Positions 8,154-16,492 of a stretch of 38,040 nt of DNA are shown here, one piece after another. The translations under genes and the position numbers were made by a program. The DNA is from Sulfurimonas sp. SAG-AH-194-C21 (lineage in GTDB: Bacteria; Campylobacterota; Campylobacteria; Campylobacterales; Sulfurimonadaceae). Position 1 is the first letter of the stretch; every line of letters begins with the position of its first letter. The stretch is from contig NZ_JAEMVC010000020.1 of assembly GCF_029215985.1 (NCBI RefSeq), forward strand, positions 1 to 38,040, in the 5' to 3' direction. A model generated the notes under the pieces. It was not told the origin of the DNA. It worked only from the letters and a program-made list of their open reading frames with translations, and ran no database searches.

Positions 8154-9102
8154 CTGTTATCTCATCTATGAGTTTTATAATAGTATCTAAACAATTTTTA
8201 GGATACTTCCCAACTGCTGTCTCTTCTGACATTTGGATTCCATAAATTCCACTTTTTAAGGTGTTGTACATATCTATTACTTCTGGAATAGTTGGAATTG
8301 GATTATGCTCCATTGATTTTAAAAATTGTGTTGCTAAAAATACTTTTTTACCGTGAAAGACTGCTTTGTCTATGATGTACTGCTGATATGCAGGAACTTT
8401 TTCTAAGCCTATTTCAGTAGATAAGTCTCCTCTATCTATAAGTATGTACTCTACTTCATTGAGTATATCTACTAGATTTTTCACAGCAGCTACTGTTTCA
8501 ACTTTTGAGATAATAATACTATCACTTGTAATTAAACTTTTTGCTTCAATTACATCAGCTTGAGTTCTCACAAACGATAAGCCCACATAGGCTAAGTTAT
8601 ATTTATTTGCTAATTTTATTAAGCCTTTATCTTTCTCAAAAAGAAATGGTATATGTTCATGAATTCCTCTTACATGCATACCTTTGTTGTTGAGTAGTCT
8701 TCCTGTGGAGTGTGAAAGCAGATGAATCTTTTCATTTTTTATATCTATACTCTGAACCGTAAATCTAAATATAGAATCATTTGCCCAAATAGTATCTCCC
8801 TCTTTTAGGTGAGAATAAAAATTTGTGTAGTTCATTTGATGAAAAGAGAGAGTAAATATCTTATTTTCTTCAATATCTATATGTACATCTTTAAAGCCTG
8901 CTGTTCGTACTTTATTCCCTGGAAGGTCCATAAGTATTTTAGCATCTGGAATCTGCTCTTGTATTTTTAGTATGTATTGCTCAATATCATCTACTGTTCC
9001 GTGTGCCCCATTTATTCTATATATATTTCTTTCATTATGTACTTCACTTAAAGGAGTAGTATGCAGAAGGCTTGGTCCAACTGTTGCAATGATTTTTTTC
9101 AT
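8131..9102 (-). CDS. Pyruvate-kinase-like protein lacking the C-terminal domain
   Basis: The 323-residue protein keeps the catalytic barrel of pyruvate kinase: RINGAHG at 29-35 (the usual serine is alanine), MDLPGNKVRT at 58-67, the general-acid lysine K200 with metal ligand E202 in IISKVE, RGDL at 224-227, ATQFLKSM at 257-264 and SEETAVGKYP at 292-301. It ends there, without the roughly 130-residue regulatory C-terminal domain found in pyruvate kinases of about 470 residues. The stop is a clean TAA, and I saw no continuation of that domain downstream. It sits between ATP sulfurylase and cysQ. It might regenerate ATP for sulfate activation, act on a related enolpyruvate or keto-acid phosphate, or be a repurposed lyase-like barrel. 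Confidence 0.8.
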   Translation of the reverse strand: MKKIIATVGPSLLHTTPLSEVHNERNIYRINGAHGTVDDIEQYILKIQEQIPDAKILMDLPGNKVRTAGFKDVHIDIEENKIFTLSFHQMNYTNFYSHLKEGDTIWANDSIFRFTVQSIDIKNEKIHLLSHSTGRLLNNKGMHVRGIHEHIPFLFEKDKGLIKLANKYNLAYVGLSFVRTQADVIEAKSLITSDSIIISKVETVAAVKNLVDILNEVEYILIDRGDLSTEIGLEKVPAYQQYIIDKAVFHGKKVFLATQFLKSMEHNPIPTIPEVIDMYNTLKSGIYGIQMSEETAVGKYPKNCLDTIIKLIDEITDEKLHNC

Positions 9103-9106
9103 ATTT

Positions 9107-10177
9107 TTACCCTTGTATAAATTTTTTATCTTTTAACTTTATAATACTGTCAGCTATTTCAGGTCGCATAAATATACTACTTGGTCTTTTTCCATCTGCT
9201 AACATTGCACGGATTTGTGTACCGCTAATCTTTTGAATATATTCATCACTATGCTTACAAGTTTTATCTGAAACTATCTGTTCACATTTTTTACAATAGT
9301 AAGGTTCACTTAAGAGTAAAAGATTAATACCTAAGTCATATTTAGATGTAATTTCTCTTGCTAGTTCTTGTGCTTCATATTTACCATAGTACTCACCAAC
9401 ACCTGCATGGTCCCTTCCTATAATAAAATGAGTACACCCTAAGTTTCTTCTTATTATAGCATGAAATATTGCCTCTCTGGGCCCTGCATATCGCATAGGT
9501 GTTCTTAAAGGTTTAAAGTAGATATTTAATCCTGTATAGTACTCATCTATCATTGTTTGGTAACCATTTAGTACAGCTTCTTCACTAAAATCACCTTTCT
9601 TTTTCCAACCAACTAGAGGATTGATAAATAGAGCATCACATACTTCAAGTGCTACTCTTTGGAGGTGTTCATGTGCTTTATGAATTGGATTTCTTGTTTG
9701 AAAACCGGCTACTGTTTTCCAACCTTTAGATACAAAATACTCTTTGGTATCTTTTGGTTTTAGACTATTCTTTAAGATACTCTCATCTATTAGTATTACT
9801 TTACCACTTACTCTGTACTTTGATTTTGAGAGTTCTTTTTTTACACCTGGATGCTTTAGATCATCAGTGCCAAATATTTTTAATACATCTTGCTCAATAT
9901 CAACAATATAACAATCATCTATATTGAGATAAGCAATATCTTTACTTTTAAATGTAAGAATAATTTTACTAGATTCTGTGGCTTTTTTATAGGTACTATG
10001 ATCTACATCTAAGCCAATAGGAATAGTAAATACAGCACCACTATTTAGTGTCATATTATTAACACTACTATGATAATCCAAACTTGACATAAAGCCTTCG
10101 AGGGGATGAAATAAGCCATTGATTAGATTTATACAATCTTGTAACAGTTCTTCATTTAATTCAAATCTTATATCCAT
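9107..10177 (-). CDS. sat: Sulfate adenylyltransferase (ATP sulfurylase)
   Basis: The enzyme makes adenylyl sulfate (APS) and pyrophosphate from ATP and sulfate. The 356-residue protein has a PUA-like N-terminal part and a catalytic domain with QTRNPIHKAHE at 160-170, GRDHAG at 254-259 and a C-terminal ISGTQIRAML-x-MRPE block. A four-residue zinc site is visible as C295, C298, C307 and H309, typical of bacterial homodimeric Sat proteins. The order here is APS kinase (one base upstream), Sat, pyruvate-kinase-like and CysQ, so APS probably goes to PAPS for sulfation rather than to dissimilatory sulfur metabolism. Sulfur-oxidising relatives also carry Sat for energy metabolism, but the operon context points to biosynthesis. 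Confidence 0.93.
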   Translation of the reverse strand: MDIRFELNEELLQDCINLINGLFHPLEGFMSSLDYHSSVNNMTLNSGAVFTIPIGLDVDHSTYKKATESSKIILTFKSKDIAYLNIDDCYIVDIEQDVLKIFGTDDLKHPGVKKELSKSKYRVSGKVILIDESILKNSLKPKDTKEYFVSKGWKTVAGFQTRNPIHKAHEHLQRVALEVCDALFINPLVGWKKKGDFSEEAVLNGYQTMIDEYYTGLNIYFKPLRTPMRYAGPREAIFHAIIRRNLGCTHFIIGRDHAGVGEYYGKYEAQELAREITSKYDLGINLLLLSEPYYCKKCEQIVSDKTCKHSDEYIQKISGTQIRAMLADGKRPSSIFMRPEIADSIIKLKDKKFIQG

Positions 10178-10178
10178 G

Positions 10179-10673
10179 CTATACCTTTAAAAAGTTAATT
10201 ATTTTTAAAAAAGATTCATTTTCATTTTCTAAATCGACTTCTATTGTCAAGTCACTATGCAGAGGTTCTTCAAACTTCATATCAATACCAACAATAGAAG
10301 TCTTCAAGAGGTTACTTTTATACACATTTTTTACATCATTATCTTGCGCTATATCTATATTTTTTTTTAAATAAATCTCTTTATAATTATGAAACTTATT
10401 TCTAGCAAATTCTCTTAACTCTTCAAAGGGGGATATATTGCATATTATTGGGATAATGCCATTTCTTTCTAGTACATAGGCAGAGAGCATAATTCTTTTA
10501 ATATTTGCGACCCTATCTTCTTTTGTGTATCCCAAATCATTATCATAGAAGTCTCGCACTATATCACCATCTAAGATAAAAGATTTTATGTTGTTTTTAT
10601 CATAATACTTTTTTAATCTATTGCCCAGTGTTGTTTTACCAGCACCTGAAATTCCTATTAGCCAGACTAGCAT
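10179..10673 (-). CDS. cysC: Adenylylsulfate kinase (APS kinase)
   Basis: The 164-residue P-loop kinase phosphorylates APS at the 3' position to make PAPS. The Walker A motif GISGAGKTT is at residues 7-15, and the APS-specific block LDGD-x-VRDFYDNDLGYTKEDR-x-NI follows at about 34-58. The length is slightly below the usual 175-200 because the region after the SPF motif is compact; no key residue seems lost. It is two bases downstream of an SDR gene and one base upstream of sat, so all three are probably translated together. PAPS may also feed assimilatory reduction, but no PAPS reductase is present in the window. Confidence 0.92.
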   Translation of the reverse strand: MLVWLIGISGAGKTTLGNRLKKYYDKNNIKSFILDGDIVRDFYDNDLGYTKEDRVANIKRIMLSAYVLERNGIIPIICNISPFEELREFARNKFHNYKEIYLKKNIDIAQDNDVKNVYKSNLLKTSIVGIDMKFEEPLHSDLTIEVDLENENESFLKIINFLKV

Positions 10674-10675
10674 AG

Positions 10676-11614
10676 TTAAACATTACTAAATTTAGAATTA
10701 TTGATGATAGTATAGCCTTTAATGAGTTCTTTAATTCCCATTTCTAAACTAAACTGAGGTTTAAAACCTGTAGCTTCTATCTTGTCATTTGAAACTATAT
10801 AGTTTCTCTGGTCTGGGTCTTTACCTATTTCTGCTTCCATAATGGTAAAGTTTGGTACCTGTTGTTTGATAATGTCACAGAGTTCAAGCTTAGAGAGGTT
10901 GGCATCTGAGAGTCCTACATTATAGGCTTCGCCTTTCATTCTATCAAAGTTATCAATACCGTGTATAAAAGCATTTGCAACATCACGAATGTGTATATAG
11001 TTACGCTTAAAATGCCCTTCAAAGATAACAATAAAACCATCATTTACAGCTCTATATGCAAAGTCGTTTACAAGTAAATCTAAACGCATCCGAGAGCTCA
11101 TTCCAAACACAGTAGCAAGTCTAAAGCTTATTGAGTTTTCACGTTCTAGTATGATTTTTTCTGCTTCAACTTTTGTAATACCATAAGTTGAAATAGGGTT
11201 GAGCGGAGTCTCTTCTGTACAGTAAATCCCATCTTGACCTACACCATACCCACTATTCGTGATAGGCATAAGAACTCTTTGCGAAGGTGAAAGTACATCT
11301 GATAGAGTCTGTATAGCATCTTTATTTGTAGAGATGGTTCCTATCATATCACGATTACATAAAGGAGCACCAACTAAGGCTGCTAGAGGGATAACTATAT
11401 CCATGTTTTTAGTTACATGCTTAAGTAATTTTTTATCCCTTGTATCACCCTTGATCACATTAAAATTATCTAAATGACATACTTCTGCTAAAGAGTTTTG
11501 TCCAAACATAAATGTATCAAGTACTGTAACCTTATGGCCTTTTGATAAGAGTTGTGGAACCATAACAGAGCCTAAATATCCCGCTCCACCCGTAATTAGT
11601 ATGTTTAAACTCAT
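10676..11614 (-). CDS. NAD(P)-dependent sugar epimerase/dehydratase (extended SDR)
   Basis: This 312-residue extended SDR has the cofactor motif GGAGYLG at 9-15 and the catalytic Y144-x-x-x-K148 with S121 upstream. Its sequence resembles the broad NAD-dependent epimerase/dehydratase family of nucleotide-sugar enzymes. I see no glutamate next to the serine that would mark a 4,6-dehydratase, so epimerase, reductase or oxidase activity are all possible. It lies between the histidine-type PLP enzyme (one base upstream) and APS kinase (two bases downstream). It probably acts on the same nucleotide sugar as hddA/hddC and the PLP enzyme. The exact step is unknown. Confidence 0.75.
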   Translation of the reverse strand: MSLNILITGGAGYLGSVMVPQLLSKGHKVTVLDTFMFGQNSLAEVCHLDNFNVIKGDTRDKKLLKHVTKNMDIVIPLAALVGAPLCNRDMIGTISTNKDAIQTLSDVLSPSQRVLMPITNSGYGVGQDGIYCTEETPLNPISTYGITKVEAEKIILERENSISFRLATVFGMSSRMRLDLLVNDFAYRAVNDGFIVIFEGHFKRNYIHIRDVANAFIHGIDNFDRMKGEAYNVGLSDANLSKLELCDIIKQQVPNFTIMEAEIGKDPDQRNYIVSNDKIEATGFKPQFSLEMGIKELIKGYTIINNSKFSNV

Positions 11615-11615
11615 C

Positions 11616-12776
11616 TTATAAATCCTTTAGTGTAGTATAGAGTAAATCTATCTCTTGTGTCATATTTTTAGGTGCATTTCCAATGAAAAATCCATTGTTA
11701 TGTGCATAACTAGCATTTGTTGATTTTGTAACTTCATAATCAAAATATTTTATAACATCATGCTCTAAAAAATTACCACCTGTTATGATTCTGTAGCCAA
11801 TTTCTGCTTTTGTAAGTGCAGTAAAAACTTCTTGGCGTTTAAGAGAACTTTGAGGATTAACTATCATAGTAAAACTAAACCATGAACTCTCTCCTACTTC
11901 TTTTTGTATTATAAATCTTTCATCATGAGCAAATTTACTGACAAAGTAGGCTGCATTTTTTCTTCTTTGTTGTATCATAGCAGGGAGTTTTTTTATCTGT
12001 TGTAACCCTAAGGCACCTTGTAGTTCTCCCGGTCGAACATTGTAGCCAGGCAGTATAAACCTATAAGCTTCAAAAAAATCATCTTCTTTTTTTTCATAAA
12101 TTGGGCTGTTCTCATCTTGATCTCTTGTCCAACCATGATTACGTAGTGATTTACAAAGAGAGTATATTTCAAAGTCATCTGTAATTATAAGACCACCCTC
12201 CATAGTTGAGATGTGATGAGAGAAAAAAGTTGAAAAAGTATTTACAATTCCGCTTGTGCCAGTATACTTACCATTATATTTAGCACCCATAGACTCGCAG
12301 TTATCATCAAAAAGCATTATGTTATTAGTTTTACATATCTCTTCTATAGCATCAAAATAGTTTGGGTTTCCTAAAACTGAAACTGTCATAATGAGTTTGG
12401 TTTTTGAACTTACAGCTTTTTTTAACTCTTTTATATCATAGTTAAGAGTTTCTAGCTCAATATCTACAAATTTTAGTTTTAATCCGTACTGCTGTAGAGG
12501 ATAAAAAGTAGTTGCCCATGATATGCAGGGGACTATCACTTCATCTCCTCGTTTAAGTGGCGAGTCTTTTTTATGAAAAAGAGCAGCTATGGCTACTAAG
12601 TTAGCAGAACTTCCAGAGTTAACCATTACTGCATATTCTTTTCCAAAAAATGCTGCAAACTCCTCTTCAAAAGCTTTCACATTCTTGCCCATGCTAAACA
12701 TATCACTCTCTATAACATCAAACATTGCCTGTCTTTCTTCTTGTCCAAATGTTGAGTATGCTAGTTCATATTTCAT
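11616..12776 (-). CDS. DegT/DnrJ-family PLP enzyme with His in place of the PLP lysine (sugar 3-dehydratase type)
   Basis: The 386-residue protein is a DegT/DnrJ/EryC1/StrS fold-type I PLP enzyme. At the position where the window's own PseC has the Schiff-base lysine (SFHAIK, K179), this protein has STFFSH with H187 followed by H188, then ISTMEGG. Replacement of this lysine by histidine is the hallmark of ColD and the E1 3-dehydratases, which remove the 3-hydroxyl of a 4-keto-6-deoxy sugar nucleotide instead of transaminating it. The Asp pair D157-D158 that holds the pyridine ring is present. No extra iron-sulfur cysteine cluster is obvious, so it looks more ColD-like than E1-like. It sits in a GDP-sugar module (hddA, hddC), which suggests a 3,6-dideoxy sugar, perhaps a dideoxyheptose. 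Confidence 0.82.
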   Translation of the reverse strand: MKYELAYSTFGQEERQAMFDVIESDMFSMGKNVKAFEEEFAAFFGKEYAVMVNSGSSANLVAIAALFHKKDSPLKRGDEVIVPCISWATTFYPLQQYGLKLKFVDIELETLNYDIKELKKAVSSKTKLIMTVSVLGNPNYFDAIEEICKTNNIMLFDDNCESMGAKYNGKYTGTSGIVNTFSTFFSHHISTMEGGLIITDDFEIYSLCKSLRNHGWTRDQDENSPIYEKKEDDFFEAYRFILPGYNVRPGELQGALGLQQIKKLPAMIQQRRKNAAYFVSKFAHDERFIIQKEVGESSWFSFTMIVNPQSSLKRQEVFTALTKAEIGYRIITGGNFLEHDVIKYFDYEVTKSTNASYAHNNGFFIGNAPKNMTQEIDLLYTTLKDL

Positions 12777-13777
12777 ATTTCTGTCCTGTATTCATCTTCA
12801 TATACTACTATCTTTGAGCCTTCAAAATCAAACTTAAAGGGTATGTGTAGGTAGCCTTTAAGTGTTTGTATAACTCTAGGTTGATGCTCTTTCTCTACAT
12901 AAAAAGCCATAAAACCTCCTCCTCCAGCACCAAGAAGTTTCCCGCCAATGGCACCTGCATCTAAAGCTTTGTCATACATCTTGTCAATTTCATCATTTGT
13001 TATTTGTGAAGATAAAGATTTTTTTAGGTTCCATGTTTTATTTAAGAGTCTACCAAATTCTGCCAAATCTTTTGAGTTGTCAGTCAGAATATTATGGGCT
13101 TGCTCCACAAGTGTTTTCATAGTATTTAAGTTTTCAAGATTTAGGTGCGTTTTTTCTCTTTGTTCTTGAACAATTTCTGAGGCTGTACGAGAAAGACCAC
13201 TAAAAAAAAGCATAATATTATCTTGAAATGTTTGCATTCGTTCTTGATTCATGATGATTGGATTTACATTTATTTCACCATTTTGTAAGAACTCTATACA
13301 GTTAAGACCACCATGTGCAGCAAAAGCTTGGTCTTGACTACCAACATTTTCAACAATAAGGTTTTGCTCTATATGTATTGCCTCTTTTGTAAGAGATTTT
13401 TTAGAAATGATTTCTCCCTTAAGTGCGTGAAGTGAGTGTATAAGTCCAACAGTAAATGCAGAGCTAGAACCCATACCACTGCGTGCTGGAATATCTCCAT
13501 CATGGTTTATAGAAATCCCGTGTTTAATATCAAAGTATTTTAATGTTTCTCGTACAGAGGGGTGTTGTATCTCATCGAAGTTATTTACATTTTCTTGTTT
13601 TGAATAAACTATACGATGCTTATGATTAAAAAAAGGAGGTAGTTTTCTGATATTTAAGTAAGAATATTTATCAATAGTTACACCAAGTGTTTTTCCACCA
13701 TGTTGGAGGTAGTATTCAGGATAGTCCGTTCCCCCTCCAAAAAATGATATTCTATGTGGTGTTCTTGTAAGTATCAA
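12773..13777 (-). CDS. hddA: GHMP kinase, heptose 7-phosphate 1-kinase-like (HddA)
   Basis: The 334-residue GHMP-family kinase has the substrate motif RISFFGGGTDYPEYY at 9-23, the ATP loop PARSGMGSSSA at 97-107 and the C-terminal GAGGGGF block. This arrangement matches D-glycero-alpha-D-manno-heptose-7-phosphate 1-kinase (HddA) and related fucose or mannose kinases. The start is TTG at 13777, overlapping the hddC stop as TTGA; this is supported because homologs begin with M-I-x-TRTP-x-RISFFGG and no ATG lies nearby. With hddC upstream it should produce the sugar 1-phosphate for nucleotidylation. gmhA and gmhB, needed for heptose supply, are not in the window. Confidence 0.82.
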   Translation of the reverse strand: MILTRTPHRISFFGGGTDYPEYYLQHGGKTLGVTIDKYSYLNIRKLPPFFNHKHRIVYSKQENVNNFDEIQHPSVRETLKYFDIKHGISINHDGDIPARSGMGSSSAFTVGLIHSLHALKGEIISKKSLTKEAIHIEQNLIVENVGSQDQAFAAHGGLNCIEFLQNGEINVNPIIMNQERMQTFQDNIMLFFSGLSRTASEIVQEQREKTHLNLENLNTMKTLVEQAHNILTDNSKDLAEFGRLLNKTWNLKKSLSSQITNDEIDKMYDKALDAGAIGGKLLGAGGGGFMAFYVEKEHQPRVIQTLKGYLHIPFKFDFEGSKIVVYEDEYRTEI

Positions 13778-14454
13778 AAAAATTCCTTGAAATCTATTTG
13801 TGCCTGTCTATAATCTTCAGGTATTCCTATATCGACAAAATAACTATCTTCTATATAGTAGTCGATAGCTGTTTGTGCTTCTAAAAAGCTCTCAAATGAA
13901 AACTTATTTTTTTTCATTTTAATAATAAGTTTTGGATTTATAATATAGACCCCTGTGTTTATTAAACCTTCTTGGATACTTTCTTTCTCTTTAAAAGAGG
14001 TGATTTTAGAGCCATTTATTTCAACACTCCCATATCTAGTAAAGTTTTTCATTGGTTTAATAGCAATAGTTAACTCATTTAAAAGTGAATGTTGATAAAA
14101 CTTTGCTATGTTAAGTTGATAAAAAGTATCACCGTTTAAAATAAGTATATTCTTATCTGGAATATTATTATGGATTTTTAGTGCTTGTTTTATAGCTCCT
14201 CCTGTACCTAAGGGCTTATTTTCTATAGAGTATACAAGTTCAAGGTTTTTATACTTTTTCTGAAAATGTTTAATTATGATTTCATGTTTATAGCCAACAC
14301 AGAGAATTACTTTTTTTACGCCATAAGAGAGAAGGTAGTCAAAGAGGTACTCTAAAAAAGGTTTTTTATTAATTGGGGCCATAGGTTTAGGCAGATTTGA
14401 TATAACACTTTTAAGTCTTGTGCCAAATCCTCCAGCTAAAATTATTGCTGTCAT
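13774..14454 (-). CDS. hddC: Sugar-1-phosphate nucleotidyltransferase (HddC-like)
   Basis: The 226-residue protein is a GT-A-type nucleotidyltransferase with LAGGFGTRLKSVISNLPKP at residues 6-24 as the nucleotide-binding loop, a LNGDTFY metal-binding motif in the middle and a short C-terminus ending at FVDIGIPEDYRQAQ. The length and the pairing with a GHMP kinase fit HddC, D-glycero-alpha-D-manno-heptose 1-phosphate guanylyltransferase. Other sugar-1-phosphates cannot be excluded from sequence alone. It overlaps both neighbours by 4 bases, so it is translationally coupled to hddA. Confidence 0.82.
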   Translation of the reverse strand: MTAIILAGGFGTRLKSVISNLPKPMAPINKKPFLEYLFDYLLSYGVKKVILCVGYKHEIIIKHFQKKYKNLELVYSIENKPLGTGGAIKQALKIHNNIPDKNILILNGDTFYQLNIAKFYQHSLLNELTIAIKPMKNFTRYGSVEINGSKITSFKEKESIQEGLINTGVYIINPKLIIKMKKNKFSFESFLEAQTAIDYYIEDSYFVDIGIPEDYRQAQIDFKEFF

Positions 14455-15260
14455 AAAGTATACTTTTTATAGAGAGCTCTATTAAGAAGTTCAATAATAT
14501 TTATTTTCATAATATCTGCCTTATTCTTGCTTATTTGCTTATTAATTTTATAAATTTCTATAATATATTTCAAATATTTTATATGAAAAATATCTAAATT
14601 ATGATTTTTATGAAAGTGGTATAAATTCCAATAAATTTCGTAAATTGTTTGTGCATATAAGTGTTTATTGTCAAGGAGTAAATCTATGTTATTGTTAAAA
14701 GTACTTGAAAGCTTTGTGAAAATTTCCTTAAACTGTTCTTGTAAGTGTTGAGCGGAAATCACATCCCTACAGATTACATTAGTTTCACTTGAAAGATTAA
14801 TCAGAGAAGAGGATAAAAAGTTTCTTTTTTTTATATTTTTTATCTTAAATGAATGCTTCAGAGTAAATGTTTCAATACAAAGAAGCTTATAGAAATCACC
14901 AATAAAAGGAGTTTCATCTAATATAACTAAGTCAGCCATTTGTGCATAATATCTATCGATATATTCAAAAGAATTTTTTGAATCCATAAAGAAAAAAATA
15001 ACTTTTAATTGATGTTTATTTTTTAAACTATCGAGTTCTTCTACCTTTAATGAGCTGTCACAGTTATCAATGAGTATAAAAAGGGTATTGATATGGTGAT
15101 TAACTATTTGCATATTAATATGTTTCATTAGTGAAGTGTGTGTATTCTTGTGGAGATATTCTATATAGTTAAATCCTGTATATATGGAAGAATTCTCTTC
15201 TACTCTCTCTTCTATAGCTTGATAATTACTTTGATAGAGAAATAGTGAATGAAACATCAT
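14451..15260 (-). CDS. Uncharacterised protein, diverged relative of the neighbouring glycosyltransferase N-domain
   Basis: The 269-residue protein has no recognised catalytic motif. Its segment around residues 80-120 lines up with the N-terminal domain of the next upstream gene (15257-16492): both contain a hydrophobic strand, a lysine-rich helix with K-x-KHQL or KHKYQL, a loop, and the shared block DRYY-x-Q-x-AD. The glycosyltransferase C-terminal half is replaced by a Lys/Ile/Asn-rich helical region. It could be a decayed duplicate, or a partner that modulates the full-length enzyme. Four-base overlaps with both neighbours show it is kept in the translation chain, which argues against simple decay. 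Confidence 0.55.
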   Translation of the reverse strand: MMFHSLFLYQSNYQAIEERVEENSSIYTGFNYIEYLHKNTHTSLMKHINMQIVNHHINTLFILIDNCDSSLKVEELDSLKNKHQLKVIFFFMDSKNSFEYIDRYYAQMADLVILDETPFIGDFYKLLCIETFTLKHSFKIKNIKKRNFLSSSLINLSSETNVICRDVISAQHLQEQFKEIFTKLSSTFNNNIDLLLDNKHLYAQTIYEIYWNLYHFHKNHNLDIFHIKYLKYIIEIYKINKQISKNKADIMKINIIELLNRALYKKYTL

Positions 15261-16492
15261 TTTTGCATATTCCTTACTCTTTTATATGCATAAATAGATT
15301 GCATCTTCAGATGTGAATATATAGTATTGAAGTTAAAATATCTATATTTAAGGAATATCGGAACTTCTTGTAGTGCAAGTTTAAGCTTTAGTTTAAATAA
15401 GAAATTAAAAAAGAATAAAAAATGATATGAGGTATAGTTTGTTATAAATTCTTTATCGACATACAGGATATTGATATATTTAGACTTATATTTGAGTTGA
15501 GGAAGTACCGTTTTTAATCGGTTTATAGCATCAAATTTTTTGATTGCAAGCTGTTGGAGATCTGTTGTTATTTTAATAGTTTCTTCTTGGTTGGCTAGAT
15601 AGTAGTTGATTTTTTTTAGTAAATCATATTTGTCTTTAAAAACAATGTTTTCATTGTTAAAAAGTTGTCTTGTTCCCGGACCATCTTGACTTAAACAAAA
15701 GGAATTTGTAAGATATATTTCAATTAGTCTTCCTTTAGCTTGTTGGATTCTTGAGTTTATATGTGTTCCGATAGGAAAATTTGTGTTTGTATTAAAATCA
15801 AAATGTTGACTCAATGCACTCTCTGTGAAGTTTAGATTGATTTTACTACTATTTATAATGTTCATCATCTTTGTATGATTTATAAATCCATTTTTTGAAC
15901 CAGAACCATAAGTTTCAATTTTTATGCCCTTATTTTTTAGAAAATCAATAATTTCTCTTCTATTCGCTTTATTAACATTTCCTATAAATGAAACATCAAT
16001 TGTTTTAGGAATTTTTTCATCGTAAAACATATCTTTATTATAGATACTGTAAAGTGTAATTGAAGCTAAGTTGTAGTTTGCATATATACAATTATTGGGA
16101 AGTATCGCAAATGGTAAAATATAGTCTGCAATTTGATTATAGTATCTATCTCTTGGTTCAAAGAATGTCTCAGGGTCTTGAGATGTGTTTATAATACAAA
16201 GTTGATATTTATGTTTAAGATAAACTAAAAAGTTAAGATCAAATGTATAATCTTCGGCCATGTAACAAATAAAAAGATACTGAATTTTATTGTCTTGTAT
16301 ACTCCTTTCTATTTCATTTTTAAATCCAATATGACCATGTTTAAAATAGAGATCGTAATAATCAATAGTGTATACATTCTCAATGAGGGTATCAAGAGCA
16401 TTGGTATATGCATCCCAAACAGAACATGTTTCTGGTCTTGAGTTATGGTTTTTATAGCTTATTCTGGTGAGTATTAAAGTGTTGTTTATCAT
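15257..16492 (-). CDS. CgeB-like glycosyltransferase
   Basis: The 411-residue protein resembles GT-B glycosyltransferases of the CgeB/Glyco_trans_1_2 type. The N-terminal domain has the block DPETFFEPRDRYYNQIADYILP. The C-terminal half starts with VSFIGNVNKANRREII and contains KGRLIEIYLTNSFCLSQD followed by the loop before NENIVFKDKYDLLKKINYYL, the usual nucleotide-sugar end of the family. No membrane segment or signal peptide is visible, so it should act at the cytoplasmic face. The donor and acceptor are unknown. It is coupled by 4-base overlaps to an ATP-grasp gene upstream and to a shorter relative downstream. Confidence 0.72.
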   Translation of the reverse strand: MINNTLILTRISYKNHNSRPETCSVWDAYTNALDTLIENVYTIDYYDLYFKHGHIGFKNEIERSIQDNKIQYLFICYMAEDYTFDLNFLVYLKHKYQLCIINTSQDPETFFEPRDRYYNQIADYILPFAILPNNCIYANYNLASITLYSIYNKDMFYDEKIPKTIDVSFIGNVNKANRREIIDFLKNKGIKIETYGSGSKNGFINHTKMMNIINSSKINLNFTESALSQHFDFNTNTNFPIGTHINSRIQQAKGRLIEIYLTNSFCLSQDGPGTRQLFNNENIVFKDKYDLLKKINYYLANQEETIKITTDLQQLAIKKFDAINRLKTVLPQLKYKSKYINILYVDKEFITNYTSYHFLFFFNFLFKLKLKLALQEVPIFLKYRYFNFNTIYSHLKMQSIYAYKRVRNMQK

